A stretch of DNA of 31,000 nt from Symbiodinium natans (Eukaryota; Sar; Dinophyceae; Suessiales; Symbiodiniaceae). A program made the translations under genes and the position numbers. Under the pieces are notes generated by a model, which did not search any database, was not told the origin of the DNA, and was given only the letters and a program-made list of their open reading frames with translations. The DNA lies in assembly GCA_905221605.1 (NCBI GenBank), contig CAJNDS010002416.1, forward strand, positions 211,624-242,623, given 5' to 3'. This document shows positions 7,838-15,645 of the stretch, piece by piece. The first letter of the stretch is position 1; every line of letters begins with the position of its first letter.

Positions 7838-7924
7838 ACCCAAGCCCAGAACGTAAACTCAATGAGTTTACGGTGGCTGGCTTTGAGGCATTTCGTGAAT
7901 CCAGTGTTCATGGCTTCTGGGGTC

Positions 7925-8033
7925 TAACCCTAAACCCTAAACCCTAAACCCTAAACCCTAAACCCTAAACCCTAAACCCTAAACCCTAAACCCTAAACCC
8001 TAAACCCTAAACCCTAAACCCTAAACCCTAAAC
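7925..8033 (-). repeat. Long interstitial array (CCCTAAA)n
   Basis: About fifteen perfect units. Confidence 0.95.
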
Positions 8034-8080
8034 CTCATCCTTCAAGCCCGCGGTGGAGGGCCCCTACAACAGCCCTGCCT

Positions 8081-8215
8081 GGGGGTTCATGGTACTCATT
8101 AATCCAGTGATAACTGTACTTAGAACCCACTTACAAGGCCCTTAAGTGCCCTGATATGGCTACAAGTACAGTTATAAGTACCGTTATAATTGCTTAATAA
8201 GTACCATGAACCTCC
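8081..8215. mobile_element. MITE-like hairpin element
   Basis: Left end GGGGGTTCATGGTACTCATT matches the inverted right end AATAAGTACCATGAACCTCC with about two differences. The similarity continues inward over 40-50 bp (AACTGTACTT / AAGTACAGTT). Non-coding, AT-richer than its surroundings. Confidence 0.75.
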
Positions 8216-8260
8216 AAGTAAACCCCTAGGCCCTGAACCCTAAGCCCTAAAGCCGCGCAG

Positions 8261-8325
8261 GTCACGGACTTCCGCTTCGGCTCAGAGGCAGATCGCGTTG
8301 CCCTTGACTCCATGAGGCGTGCCGG
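8261..8325 (+). CDS. Candidate internal exon, unknown protein
   Basis: Strong acceptor GCCGCGCAG (8260). Donor GTTTAG at 8326 lies at the first unit of the downstream TTTAGGG array. Reads VTDFRFGSEADRVALDSMRR then A, leaving two bases. The amphipathic acidic/basic pattern is typical of coding sequence. It is phase-compatible with 9685-9727, with no proof that they are adjacent. Confidence 0.6.
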
Positions 8326-8387
8326 GTTTAGGGTTTAGGGTTTAGGGTTTAGGGTTTAGGGTTTAGGGTTTAGGTTTAGGGTTTAGG
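8324..8387 (+). repeat. Interstitial array (TTTAGGG)n
   Basis: About nine units with one truncated unit. It begins exactly at the proposed donor. Confidence 0.95.
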
Positions 8388-8539
8388 GTGTTGACCCTCC
8401 ACACCCTAAACACCCACGTGGCGCATCAACCTAAGCCTGACTATGCGCTAACTTCTCCACCCAAACTGCCGCCTGCCCTGCCCAAAATCTCGGCCCAAAT
8501 TTGCTCCAGCAGATGGCACATTGAACCCCACAACCCTTT

Positions 8540-8695
8540 ACACCCTAAACCCCAAACCCTAAACACTAAACCCTAAACCCCAAACCCTAATTAAACCCTA
8601 AACCCTAAGCCCTAAGCCCTAAGCCCTAAGCCCTAAGCCCTAAACCCTAAACCCTAAACCCTAAACCCTAAACCCTAAACCCTAAACCCTAACCC
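8540..8695 (-). repeat. Array of CCCTAAA with CCCTAAG block
   Basis: Includes five consecutive CCCTAAG units, then about eight CCCTAAA. The region 8388-8540 has an ORF with no splice or family support. Confidence 0.9.
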
Positions 8696-8718
8696 TTCAC
8701 AAACCCTCAAAGCAACAG

Positions 8719-8780
8719 GTGGCAGCGCCTGACTTCCCGACTCCGGCGCCAGGAGGGGGCCTTGGGGGAGGGAAGGGGAC
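8719..8780 (+). CDS. Weak exon candidate
   Basis: Acceptor AAGCAACAG ending at 8718. The frame reads VAAPDFPTPAPGGGLGGGKG. Proline/glycine-rich and low complexity; no clear donor. Confidence 0.22.
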
Positions 8781-8783
8781 TCT

Positions 8784-8935
8784 AGGGTTTGGGGTTTATA
8801 GGGTTATAGGGTTCTAGGGTTCTAGGGTTCTAGGGTTCTAGGGTTCTAGGGTTTAGGGTTTAGGGTTCTAGGGTTCTAGGGTTCTGGGGTTCTAGGGTTT
8901 ATAGGGTTTAGGGTCTGTAGGGTTTAGGGTTTGGA
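8784..8935 (+). repeat. Homogenised octamer array (GGGTTCTA)n
   Basis: About nine GGGTTCTA octamers mixed with TTTAGGG and GGGTTATA: an 8-bp derivative amplified locally. Confidence 0.9.
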
Positions 8936-9035
8936 ATTGGGGTTTGGGTTTTGGGGTTGGATAGTTATAAGTTTAGAGGGTTTGAGGTTCAGGGTTTGAG
9001 GCTTTGGCCTGGACCGTTTTCGTCTTCTTTTGCAG

Positions 9036-9146
9036 CCTCGAAGATGTGTGAATGCAGGAGGGGCGAAACTTGCCCTGGGACGCTCAGAGGCGTTGCGGAA
9101 CGCTCGGAAGCTTGGCAGACGTGTGGCTCCTCCAGTTCGGATTTAG
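9036..9146 (+). CDS. Candidate exon, cysteine-rich unknown protein
   Basis: Preceded by one of the best acceptors here, TTTTCGTCTTCTTTTGCAG ending at 9035. Reads SKMCECRRGETCPGTLRGVA, ERSEAWQTCGSSSSDL; donor GTTTTG at 9147. Three cysteines near the start plus one later may bind metal or form disulfides. The antisense is open too, but the acceptor favours this strand. Confidence 0.5.
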   Translation, partial: PRRCVNAGGAKLALGRSEALRNARKLGRRVAPPVRI

Positions 9147-9182
9147 GTTTTGGGTTTAGGGATCCAGGATTCACTGTTCTTT

Positions 9183-9297
9183 CTGGTGCTTTGCTGTAAC
9201 TTCAGATCCTTAGCCTTTTTGGGTTTATTGGGTTTCCTAGTAAGGCAGCTAAAACTTTAATGTGAGCTACCCTCCTAAAGCAGCCAAGTGTTTATGG
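9183..9297. repeat. Dispersed repeat, copy 2
   Basis: Homologue of 7182-7298. It follows the cysteine-rich exon and would lie in its downstream intron. Confidence 0.8.
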
Positions 9298-9684
9298 TAG
9301 AGTGTTTCGATCCCTCTACGCTAATCGTGTTTAGGGTTTGGGGTTTCATTGGCTTTTGATAGGATGTGGTTTCTTTCTGGGGGTTTCGGCTAGAGGTCTA
9401 GGCGCAACCGCCACGTGCTACCCTCTTCACCTCAAGTTCTGACGTTGAGAGCTCTCAAATGCCTTAAAACCTTGAACCCCAAACCCTCAACCCCAAACCC
9501 TAGACCCTCAACCCCAAGCCCCAAACCCCCTAAGCCCTGCGAAACCCTTCGAACCATTCTAAGCTCATATAAGCCCTTAAAAGCCCTATAAAACCCTCCT
9601 AAAGGCCTAGAATCTTCAAGTCCTCCACATCCGAACCCCTGAAACAAACAGACTCTGGCCATGATAAGCTCTGGCACTTCCTAG
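9298..9684. other. Degenerate telomere-derived sequence, no gene supported
   Basis: Unique sequence, then CCCCAAA/CCCTCAA/CCCTATAA words. The 81-codon minus-strand ORF at 9432-9677 is largely translation of these words. Confidence 0.6.
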
Positions 9685-9727
9685 GTTCACGGGTTCCTTT
9701 TTCAAAGACCACCTCCACGCAAAATGG
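9685..9727 (+). CDS. Candidate mini-exon, unknown
   Basis: Acceptor GGCACTTCCTAG (9684); donor GTTTAG at 9728 in the first unit of a G-strand array. One base then FTGSFFKDHLHAKW, ending in phase 0. Good signals and composition despite the size. Confidence 0.45.
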
Positions 9728-9925
9728 GTTTAGGGTTTAGGGTTTGGGGTTTAGGGTTTAGGGTTTGGGGTGCAGGGTTTAGGGTTTGTGCAGCCCTCTA
9801 CCCACGACCTCTCACCTCCCCCGACCCCACCCTAAACCCTAGACCCCAAAACCTAATCCCTAAACCACCCGAAGCCTATATAAACCCTGTAAACGACCCT
9901 GACACCTCAACCCTACACCCATACA

Positions 9926-10062
9926 CCCTGAACCCTGCACCCTGCACCCTGAACCCTGAACCCTGAACCCTGAACCCTGAACCCTGAACCCTGAACCCTG
10001 AACCCTAAACCCTAAACCCTAAACCCTAAACCCTAAACCCTAAACCCTAAACCCTAAACCCA
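9926..10062 (-). repeat. (CCCTGAA)n then (CCCTAAA)n
   Basis: About nine CCCTGAA switch abruptly to about eight CCCTAAA ending at the next exon candidate: another homogenised variant block. Confidence 0.95.
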
Positions 10063-10063
10063 G

Positions 10064-10140
10064 CCAAAGGCGAGCTTCTGCGGGAGATCGAGTCCCTGCC
10101 GGTGGTGCAGGGCTGCGCCATGCAGCCGAGGGCACCTTGA
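10064..10140 (+). CDS. Candidate exon, unknown protein
   Basis: The acceptor CCTAAACCCAG is itself the end of the CCCTAAA array (10063). Reads KGELLREIESLPVVQGCAMQ then PRAP to a TGA at 10138. The leucine/glutamate-rich start suggests a helix. A GC donor at CCGAG|GGCACC or a terminal exon are alternatives. Confidence 0.5.
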
Positions 10141-10167
10141 CAGGGAGTTTTGGGGGAGTTTGGGGCC

Positions 10168-10222
10168 CCTAAACCCTAAACCCTAAACCCTAAACCCTAA
10201 ACCCTAAACCCTAAACCCTAAC
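10168..10222 (-). repeat. Interstitial array (CCCTAAA)n
   Basis: About seven units, then CCCTAGA variants, a G-rich interruption at 10274-10330, and a further C-strand block at 10357-10437. Confidence 0.9.
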
Positions 10223-10449
10223 CCCATACCCTAAATACCCTAGATGCCCTAGACACCCTAAAACCCTGAACACTGTTGGGTTTTGGGGTTGAGGGTTTGG
10301 GGAGTAGGGCCAAGTTTTGGGTTTTGGGGGGTAAATTCTGAACCCTAAAACTTTACCCTAAACCCCAAACCCCAAACCCCAAACCCTAAACCCTAAACCC
10401 TAGACCCTAAACCCTAAACCCTAAACCCTAAACCCAAAAAAGCCCCAAG

Positions 10450-10533
10450 AACCTTCCACCCGCGGCTGCAGGAGGTTGGGGACATTCCTGGATGGTTCAT
10501 GATGTGGACTTCCCGGTGCCTCTGGAAGCTTGA
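10450..10533 (+). CDS. Candidate exon, two possible frames
   Basis: From acceptor CCCCAAG (10449) a frame reads NLPPAAAGGWGHSWMVHDVD then FPVPLEA to TGA at 10531. From acceptor GGCTGCAG (10471) another reads EVGDIPGWFMMWTSRCLWKL. Both are plausible; RNA or homology is needed to choose. A G-strand array follows at 10557. Confidence 0.4.
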   Translation, partial: NLPPAAAGGWGHSWMVHDVDFPVPLEA

Positions 10534-10556
10534 AAGCCATGGGGTCCAGGGATTGG

Positions 10557-10700
10557 GGTTTAGGGTTTAGGGTTTAGGGTTTAGGGCTTAGGGTGTAGGG
10601 CGTAGGGCTTAGGGCTTAGGGCTTAGGGCTTGGGGCTTGGGGCTTGGCGCTTGGGGCTTGGGGCTCGAGGTTTGGGCTTTAGGTTGCGGGGTTTAAGGGG
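10557..10700 (+). repeat. Graded array TTTAGGG to CTTAGGG to CTTGGGG
   Basis: The unit changes stepwise along the array, each variant in its own small block: a visible record of successive local amplification. Confidence 0.9.
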
Positions 10701-11277
10701 GTTGAGGGAGTTGAGGGTTTCAGGGTTTATGGATCCGACAGCCGCAGGCCTTGCCACCGCCCCCCTTACCCCCGCCTAGTGGACCTCAAATTTGCAACGC
10801 CCTGAGCACCCTAAGCCTAAACTCAACTTAGGCCAACCCCCCAGAGTGCTAAAGCTCCAGATTTGCGGAGGGCACTCCAGTTCCTAGGCCCTTGACCCGA
10901 GACCCTAGACCCCAGACCCTAAACCCTAAACCCTAAACCCTAATTTTAGATCACTCCCCCCCCCCCCCCTTCCCTTCCACACCACGTGCTTAAACCCTTC
11001 CGTCCGTGACCCAAGGAAAATCCACATTCGCAGCCCCAGCCCCAGTCAACTGATGACCGGGCTCAAGATTCGGAATTTGGGCCAAATTGCCAAAAGTCTA
11101 CTAAAATTCGGGGGCCTCAACAATTAGAACAGGTTTTGTGGGTTGTTATAAGGGGACCGGAAGGGAATACTATAAGTGATTCTAGCGACCCCTACATTAC
11201 TCTAAATCCTAGGCCCCTAAATGCTAGCCCTTCTATACTCTGCATTGTTTACCAGGCGTATCGGGTTTTGTTGCTTA
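10701..11277. other. Mixed unique sequence, no gene supported
   Basis: Holds a short CCCTAAA block at 10915-10942, a run of about 13 C near 10957, and unique DNA to 11277 with no exon I trust. Confidence 0.5.
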
Positions 11278-11278
11278 C

Positions 11279-11383
11279 TAAACCCTAAACCCTAAACCCT
11301 AAACCCTAAACCCTAAACCCTAAACCCTAAACCCTAAACCCTAAACCCTAAACCCTAAACCCTAAACCCTAAACCCTAAACCC
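11279..11383 (-). repeat. Long interstitial array (CCCTAAA)n
   Basis: About fifteen perfect units. Confidence 0.95.
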
Positions 11384-11390
11384 GATTGAG

Positions 11391-11456
11391 GGGTTCCTGC
11401 TTGGGGGCCGGGAGGGTTTTGTGGTTCGAAGCCGAGGCCTTGTGGCTCGGAACTGA
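11391..11456 (+). CDS. Candidate exon, unknown
   Basis: Acceptor CCCGATTGAG (11390). Reads GFLLGGREGFVVRSRGLVAR then N before TGA at 11454. Arrays of the same orientation lie on both sides. Modest support. Confidence 0.33.
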   Translation, partial: GFLLGGREGFVVRSRGLVARN

Positions 11457-11486
11457 CGGCCTGATCCCCTCCCCCTAGCATGAACC

Positions 11487-11568
11487 CCCCTAAACCCTAA
11501 ACCCTAAACCCTAAACCCTAAACCCTAAACCCTAAACCCTAAACCCTAAACCCTAAACCCCCTACCCC
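11487..11568 (-). repeat. Interstitial array (CCCTAAA)n
   Basis: About eleven units ending in CCCTACC variants. Confidence 0.95.
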
Positions 11569-11584
11569 CTACCCCCTAGCCGCG

Positions 11585-11668
11585 AATATTAAATACCCCC
11601 CATGATAGTTATATTGTACTCGTAGTATATGGGGGGGGGGGGGGGGTGTCTAAATATTGGGGGCAAGG
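11585..11668. mobile_element. Small hairpin element with C/G runs
   Basis: AATATTAAATACCCCCCAT is matched in inverted orientation by a G-run followed by TGTCTAAATATT. The G-run (about 16) probably expanded by slippage. Non-coding. Confidence 0.5.
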
Positions 11669-11924
11669 GGTGCTTAATGCTAGGGGGAGGCTGATGGGAT
11701 TAGATCCCCTCCCCCCCCAAAGAAAGAGATCAACCCTACTAAACCTCTATACGCCCCAGAAACCCTAAACCCTAAATCCTAAACCCTCAACCCTAAACCC
11801 AGAAACCCTAAAAAACCCAATGAACCCGGGAGGGTTGGGTCTGTTGGGCCCATTGTTGCATTAGTTTGGGTTTAAACCCTCTCGATCCAAAAGCAAAAGT
11901 GCAAGCCGGAGCCCTTGCAAAAGC

Positions 11925-12062
11925 CCTAAACCCTAAACCCTACACCTTCAACCCTCAGCCCTAAACCCTCAACCCTAAACCCTCAGCCCTAAACCCTAAA
12001 CCCTAAACCCTAAACCCGAAACCCTAAACCCTAAACCCTAAACCCTAAACCCTAAACCCTAC
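11925..12062 (-). repeat. Interstitial C-strand array with CCCTCAA variants
   Basis: CCCTAAA mixed with CCCTCAA and CCCTCAG, becoming pure CCCTAAA just before the exon candidate at 12073. The 11670-11925 stretch holds degenerate words and no gene. Confidence 0.9.
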
Positions 12063-12072
12063 GCCCGCAAAG

Positions 12073-12135
12073 CCTCCCAACAAGTCCGTGCTCCAAGGGC
12101 CGGTCTCCGAAGGAGCCCTGCGCTCTGCGCTTGAG
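12073..12135 (+). CDS. Candidate internal exon (chain 2, first piece)
   Basis: Acceptor ACGCCCGCAAAG (12072). The donor is the non-canonical GCAAGC at 12136, a class common in dinoflagellates. Exactly 21 codons in phase 0-0: PPNKSVLQGPVSEGALRSAL then E. Joins in frame to 12499. No family recognised. Confidence 0.58.
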
Positions 12136-12157
12136 GCAAGCTGGGCCTTAGAGTTCA

Positions 12158-12305
12158 GGGTTTAGGGTTTAGGGTTTAGGGTTTAGGGTTTGGGGTTTAG
12201 GGTTTGGGGTTTAGGGTTTAGGGTTTGGGGTTTAGGGTTTAGGGTTTGGGGTTTAGGGTTTGGGGTTTAGGGTTTGGGGTTTGGGGTTTAGGGTTTTGGG
12301 CTTGG
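12158..12305 (+). repeat. Array of TTTAGGG alternating with TTTGGGG
   Basis: The pattern GGGTTTAGGGTTTGGGG recurs with periods of 14 and 21, a higher-order repeat. Confidence 0.9.
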
Positions 12306-12498
12306 GGTTTGCTTTCAAGATTGTCCAGCCCACAACTCGAAACCCTAGAGCCCTCCAACCCCTAAAAATCTTTACCGAAGTCCATGCGTGGGGTTTCATG
12401 CACCTGGCACCAGTTAAACGACATTCGGGCATAGGCCGCCTTACCCTAAACCCTAAACCCTAAACCCTAAACCCTAAACCCTAACTCCTAACTCCTAG

Positions 12499-12568
12499 GC
12501 GTTCTCTCCAACAGCCCAGCCAGCCGTCATGCAGGAGCTGATGTGGCGACATAGCACACTCCGCGTGC
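12499..12568 (+). CDS. Candidate internal exon (chain 2, second piece)
   Basis: Acceptor CCTAACTCCTAG (12498); donor GTGGCT at 12569. Phase 0 entry reads AFSPTAQPAVMQELMWRHST then LRV, with one base left. A later acceptor CTCTCCAACAG (12514) is stronger but out of phase with 12135. Confidence 0.5.
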
Positions 12569-12591
12569 GTGGCTTTCCTCATCAGCATCCC

Positions 12592-12662
12592 TAAGCCCTA
12601 AACCCTAAACCCTAAACCCTAAACCTAAACCCTAAACCCTAAACCCTAAACCCTAAACCCTA
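12592..12662 (-). repeat. Interstitial array (CCCTAAA)n inside a predicted intron
   Basis: About nine units with one truncated unit, lying inside the proposed intron 12569-12758. Confidence 0.95.
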
Positions 12663-12758
12663 ATCCCTCTGTGGGGGTTTCCGCAGGGGTACCTCTTTAA
12701 GGAGATTCTGTTATTTGCGGTATAAAAGGGGAACTACCCCCTTCATTTTGGGAAACAG

Positions 12759-12852
12759 CCGTCTATACCCCAATCGTGTACAAGCCTGCCACGGAGCAAC
12801 AAGCCCGAAAAGGAACTGAAGTACCGCACCTGGAATACTTTCAAAGAAACCG
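12759..12852 (+). CDS. Candidate internal exon (chain 2, third piece)
   Basis: Acceptor TTTTGGGAAACAG (12758); donor GTTGAG at 12853. Two bases then VYTPIVYKPATEQQARKGTE, VPHLEYFQRNR. Two bases at entry match the one-base remainder of the previous piece, making a proline codon. Balanced polar composition is among the most protein-like here. Confidence 0.58.
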
Positions 12853-13072
12853 GTTGAGGGTTTAGGGTTTAGGGTTTAATTAGGGCAGCCTTTAAAACCC
12901 AAAAGCCTGGACCCTTAGCCAGGAGCTGCCAGACCCAGACAAAAGCATCTTCGCTCGTGGTTTTATGAGTGTGTTTTTGGTTTGGGTCTAGAGCGTGGGG
13001 CTGAGAGTCTAAATATCTAAGACGTAGATGCTGAGGTGGTGACGGTTATCCTCGTTGGTTACTAAAGCAAAG

Positions 13073-13156
13073 CGGCATTTTCCCGACGGTCTGTCGTGTT
13101 TGAGCACTTGGTTCGCTTGTCTACACCCTCGCTGATCTCTCGAGGCATTTGCTTAG
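13073..13156 (+). CDS. Candidate internal exon (chain 3, first piece)
   Basis: Acceptor CTAAAGCAAAG (13072); donor GTCGTA at 13157. Two bases then AFSRRSVVFEHLVRLSTPSL, ISRGICL, with one base left, which pairs with GC at 13526 to give glycine. The intron between carries the longest telomere array of the window. Confidence 0.5.
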
Positions 13157-13175
13157 GTCGTATGGTCAGCTTTAT

Positions 13176-13469
13176 CCCTAAACCCTAAACCCTAAACCCT
13201 AAACCCTAAACCCTAAACCCTAAACCCTAAACCCTAAACCCTAAACCCTAAACCCTAAACCCTAAACCCTAAACCCTAAACCCTACACCTAAACCCTAAA
13301 CCCTAAACCCTAAACCCTAAACCCTAAACCCTAAACCCTAAACCCTAAACCCTAAACCCTAAACCCTAAACCCTAAACCCTAAACCCTAAACCCTAAACC
13401 CTAAACCCTAAACCCTAACCCTAAATCCCAAACCCTAAACCCTAAACCCTAAACCCTAAACCCTAAACC
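13176..13469 (-). repeat. Longest interstitial array (CCCTAAA)n
   Basis: Roughly forty units over 294 bp, nearly perfect, with one CCCTACA near 13283 and a shortened unit near 13417. Length and purity imply recent expansion or addition. Confidence 0.97.
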
Positions 13470-13525
13470 GTTTTCTGGCCCCGGTCGGAGTGAAGCACGG
13501 TACGCCAGCCCCTGTTTTGATTTAG

Positions 13526-13598
13526 GCAGAGTGGACGATGAGATGCGCCTCTGCTGCAGCTTGTTCTTGGGGTTGAGGGCACCACAAGGGTCAGATCC
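13526..13598 (+). CDS. Candidate internal exon (chain 3, second piece)
   Basis: A classical acceptor CCCCTGTTTTGATTTAG (13525); donor GTACCG at 13599. GC then RVDDEMRLCCSLFLGLRAPQ, GSD, with two bases left. Phase fits 13156. Confidence 0.58.
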
Positions 13599-13771
13599 GT
13601 ACCGGAACCCTGAACTAAATCCTAAAACCTAATTTTAATCTCAACCCCAAATCCGAAAACCCCGATTGACCTTGTCAAAGGTCCAGAACAAGAGGGGCTG
13701 AGGAGCCATCTAAGGTAAAGTTCGACCCAGTTCTCCAACTGTCCTTGTTATGTTTTTGGCGATACTGAGAG

Positions 13772-13876
13772 TTCTGCGGCGTCGTATTCTTGCACATTCC
13801 TGGTTTCGTCGGATGATGACGAGAATCAGAATCTTCCACTGCCAGCTTCACCACCAGCAGCTTCATCATCATCTTG
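13772..13876 (+). CDS. Candidate exon, acidic/serine-rich (chain 3, third piece)
   Basis: Acceptor ATACTGAGAG (13771); donor GTAGCC at 13877. The frame reads SAASYSCTFLVSSDDDENQN, LPLPASPPAASSSS: an acidic patch then a Pro/Ala/Ser linker. It takes the two-base remainder of 13598. The longer overlapping ORFs on both strands contain CAT-repeat poly-Met/Ile or basic junk and are less likely. Confidence 0.45.
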
Positions 13877-13958
13877 GTAGCCCAGTGGTGCCCTTTAGCC
13901 CCTTTTTTTGTTCTGGGTTCCCTTCTAAAGTACCAACCAAAAACTCTGCATCTCGTTA

Positions 13959-13998
13959 GTATCATCATCATCATCATCATCATCATCATCGTCATCAT
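13959..13998. repeat. (ATC)n microsatellite
   Basis: About twelve CAT/ATC units. It produces poly-methionine or poly-isoleucine in chance ORFs. Confidence 0.95.
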
Positions 13999-14087
13999 GT
14001 TTCAACTCGCTGATGTTTTCCTGTCGTCAAGCATGACTGATTCTTCCCCGTTCATGTCGCGGACCCTGTCTTCGAGACATCCATGAG

Positions 14088-14148
14088 GCTCTTCAAGCAC
14101 TTCCAGAGCGTGCTGTCTGTGCCCCTGCTTGCAGTTGGAGTTGGCAGG
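14088..14148 (+). CDS. Candidate exon, hydrophobic
   Basis: After CATCCATGAG (14087), one base then LFKHFQSVLSVPLLAVGVG, with donor GTTTAG at 14149. If the ATG at 14083 were used it would be MRLFKHFQSVLSVPLLAVGV, which resembles a signal peptide or short anchor. Internal exon or first exon cannot be decided. Confidence 0.4.
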
Positions 14149-14281
14149 GTTTAGGGGTTTGGGCGGGGTTTAGCCAACCCTAAACTCTAAACCCTAAACC
14201 CTAAACCCTGAGCGGGGTTGGGGACGGGGGGTTAGAGGCTTGCTCTGGAGGGTTGAGGCCTGAAGGCCTGTGAGAATGAGA

Positions 14282-14446
14282 AGCCTAAACCCTAAACCCT
14301 AACCCCTAAACCCTAAACCCTAAACCCTAAACCCTAAACCCTAAGCCTTAAGCCCTAAACCCTAAACCCTAAACCCTAAACCCTAAACCCTAAACCCTAA
14401 ACCCTAAACCCTAGAACCCTAAACCCTAAACCCTAAACCCTAAACC
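14282..14446 (-). repeat. Long interstitial array (CCCTAAA)n
   Basis: Over twenty units with occasional indels (CCCCTAAA, CCTTAAG, CCCTAGAA). Confidence 0.95.
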
Positions 14447-14562
14447 TTTGTGAGACCATCGTGGGCTTGATTGATGGCAATGAGCCCTGAAACGGTGCAG
14501 GAGACAACCAAAGCCTTGGGAGGTGGCACCACGGGTGGCTTGAAACAAGCTTGGAGGAGCCC
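14446..14562 (+). CDS. Coding-like island in two frames, possibly frameshifted
   Basis: The first frame reads LCETIVGLIDGNEP to TGA at 14488. The second, from 14480, reads SPETVQETTKALGGGTTGGL, KQAWRS. They overlap at GATGGCAATGAG. An acceptor GGTGCAG (about 14501) could start the second part as a separate exon; a one-base indel is the alternative. Confidence 0.4.
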
Positions 14563-14653
14563 TAAACCCTAAACCCTAAACCCTAAACCCTAAACCCTAA
14601 ACCCTAAACCCTAAACCCTAAACCCTACACCCTAAACCCTAAACCCTAAACCC
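14562..14653 (-). repeat. Interstitial array (CCCTAAA)n
   Basis: About thirteen units with one CCCTACA. Confidence 0.95.
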
Positions 14654-14665
14654 ATCGGGGCGGAG

Positions 14666-14758
14666 CGCGCCAAGATGTCCGCCATCCACTTCCAGCTCGA
14701 GCACAATGAAGGATGTTGCCATGCATTCGCCCATGGCATCTCAAAAGCACATGCCCGA
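14666..14758 (+). CDS. Candidate exon, His/Cys-containing unknown
   Basis: Acceptor GGGGCGGAG (14665), phase 0. Reads RAKMSAIHFQLEHNEGCCHA, FAHGISKAHAR to a TGA at 14759. The H-x4-E-x6-CCH spacing is noted but matches no motif I can name. C-array before, G-array after. Confidence 0.5.
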
Positions 14759-14833
14759 TGACAGCGCAGACAGGGGGGATTGGGACCGCTGAATGACAAC
14801 TTTACGTTTCGGGTCGAGGGCTGAAGGACTAGG

Positions 14834-14912
14834 CCTAGGGTTTGGGGTTTAGGGTTTAGGGTTTAGGGTTTATAGGGTTTAGGGTTTAGGGTTTAGGGTT
14901 TAGGGTTTAGGC
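14834..14912 (+). repeat. Interstitial array (TTTAGGG)n
   Basis: About ten units, starting in a predicted intron that ends at the CTTTCTCTCAG acceptor at 14946. Confidence 0.95.
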
Positions 14913-14946
14913 TTGAGGGTTCAGAGTTAGGTTTTCTTTCTCTCAG

Positions 14947-14974
14947 GGATATTTGGAGGCTTCACATCGAACCC
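14947..14974 (+). CDS. Candidate 28-nt exon before an all-telomeric intron (chain 4)
   Basis: Acceptor GGTTTTCTTTCTCTCAG (14946) is near ideal; donor GTAGCC at 14975. Reads GYLEASHRT plus one base. Its downstream partner at 15051 starts with the two bases needed to complete proline. Confidence 0.5.
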
Positions 14975-15050
14975 GTAGCCCTAAACCCTAAACCCTAAAC
15001 CCCAAACCCTAAACCCTAAACCCCAAACCTTAAACCCTAAGCCCTAAAAG
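14975..15050 (+). other. Predicted 76-nt intron made of CCCTAAA repeats
   Basis: Begins GTAGCCCTAAACCC and ends CCCTAAAAG. Between these it is ten or so CCCTAAA, CCCCAAA and CCTTAAA units with no unique sequence. CTAAA-type words could act as branch site and the C content as pyrimidine tract. The flanking pieces join in one open frame. Confidence 0.55.
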
Positions 15051-15108
15051 CCGAGATCGTCCAGCTCTTTTGGCTCTGGCTCATGGACAAGGAGGGACCA
15101 GAGCCTCG
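15051..15108 (+). CDS. Candidate exon, tryptophan-rich (chain 4)
   Basis: After ...CCCTAAAAG, two bases then EIVQLFWLWLMDKEGPEP; donor GTGAAA at 15109 leaves two bases. Hydrophobic-aromatic core then acidic tail. Without splicing it would stop at TGA two bases further on. Confidence 0.55.
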
Positions 15109-15151
15109 GTGAAACAGCACATGATCTTGGGGGACTCGAGTTCTGGTCGTG

Positions 15152-15250
15152 GTTAGGGTTTAGGGTTTAGGGTTTAGGGTTTAGGGTTTAGGGTTTAGGG
15201 TTTAGGGTTTAGGGTTTAGGGTTTAGGGTTTAGGGTTTAGGGTTTGGGGT
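15152..15250 (+). repeat. Interstitial array (TTTAGGG)n
   Basis: About thirteen perfect units. Confidence 0.95.
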
Positions 15251-15645
15251 GTGAGGAGTTTAGAGTTTGGTGGTTCAGGGTTCAGAGGGTGCAGGAGCGA
15301 CTTCCCTTGTGGGATTCGTGTAGGAAGCATGGGGGGGGGGGGGGGGGGCAGCCCTGGCCCTATCGTATACCCTGCTCTCGGGGTTGGGGACCTTGCGGCA
15401 AGCCTCTTAGGCACTGGACGTACGTCTTGGTCGGGCTTCATGTTGCCCGAACCCAAAACGCAAGTCCGTCCCAAGCCCCAAGTCCTTGCTGAGCGTGTGG
15501 TATGAAACCCTTGAAAGTTCAGCTCAAACCCCAACCCTAAACCCCTACCACCCTAAACTCTGAATCCCAAACCTTACAAGGACAAGCCTTACAAACACCC
15601 AAAACCCCATAAACCCCACAAGCCATACGTGGATACTAAGTCCCC
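15251..15645. other. Intron-like sequence with an 18-nt G run
   Basis: Three overlapping ORFs (two sense, one antisense) cross the poly-G at 15331-15348, giving poly-glycine or poly-proline. None has splice or family support. Degenerate CCCCAAA words fill 15525-15645. Confidence 0.5.

Noticed and set aside
13675-13998. 107-codon minus-strand ORF beginning with poly-methionine
   Set aside because: The start is an ATC microsatellite, the remainder is low-quality antisense, and sense frames explain the island better.
15223-15534. Three overlapping 80-100-codon ORFs around the poly-G run
   Set aside because: All depend on the 18-nt homopolymer and degenerate telomere words, on both strands at once.
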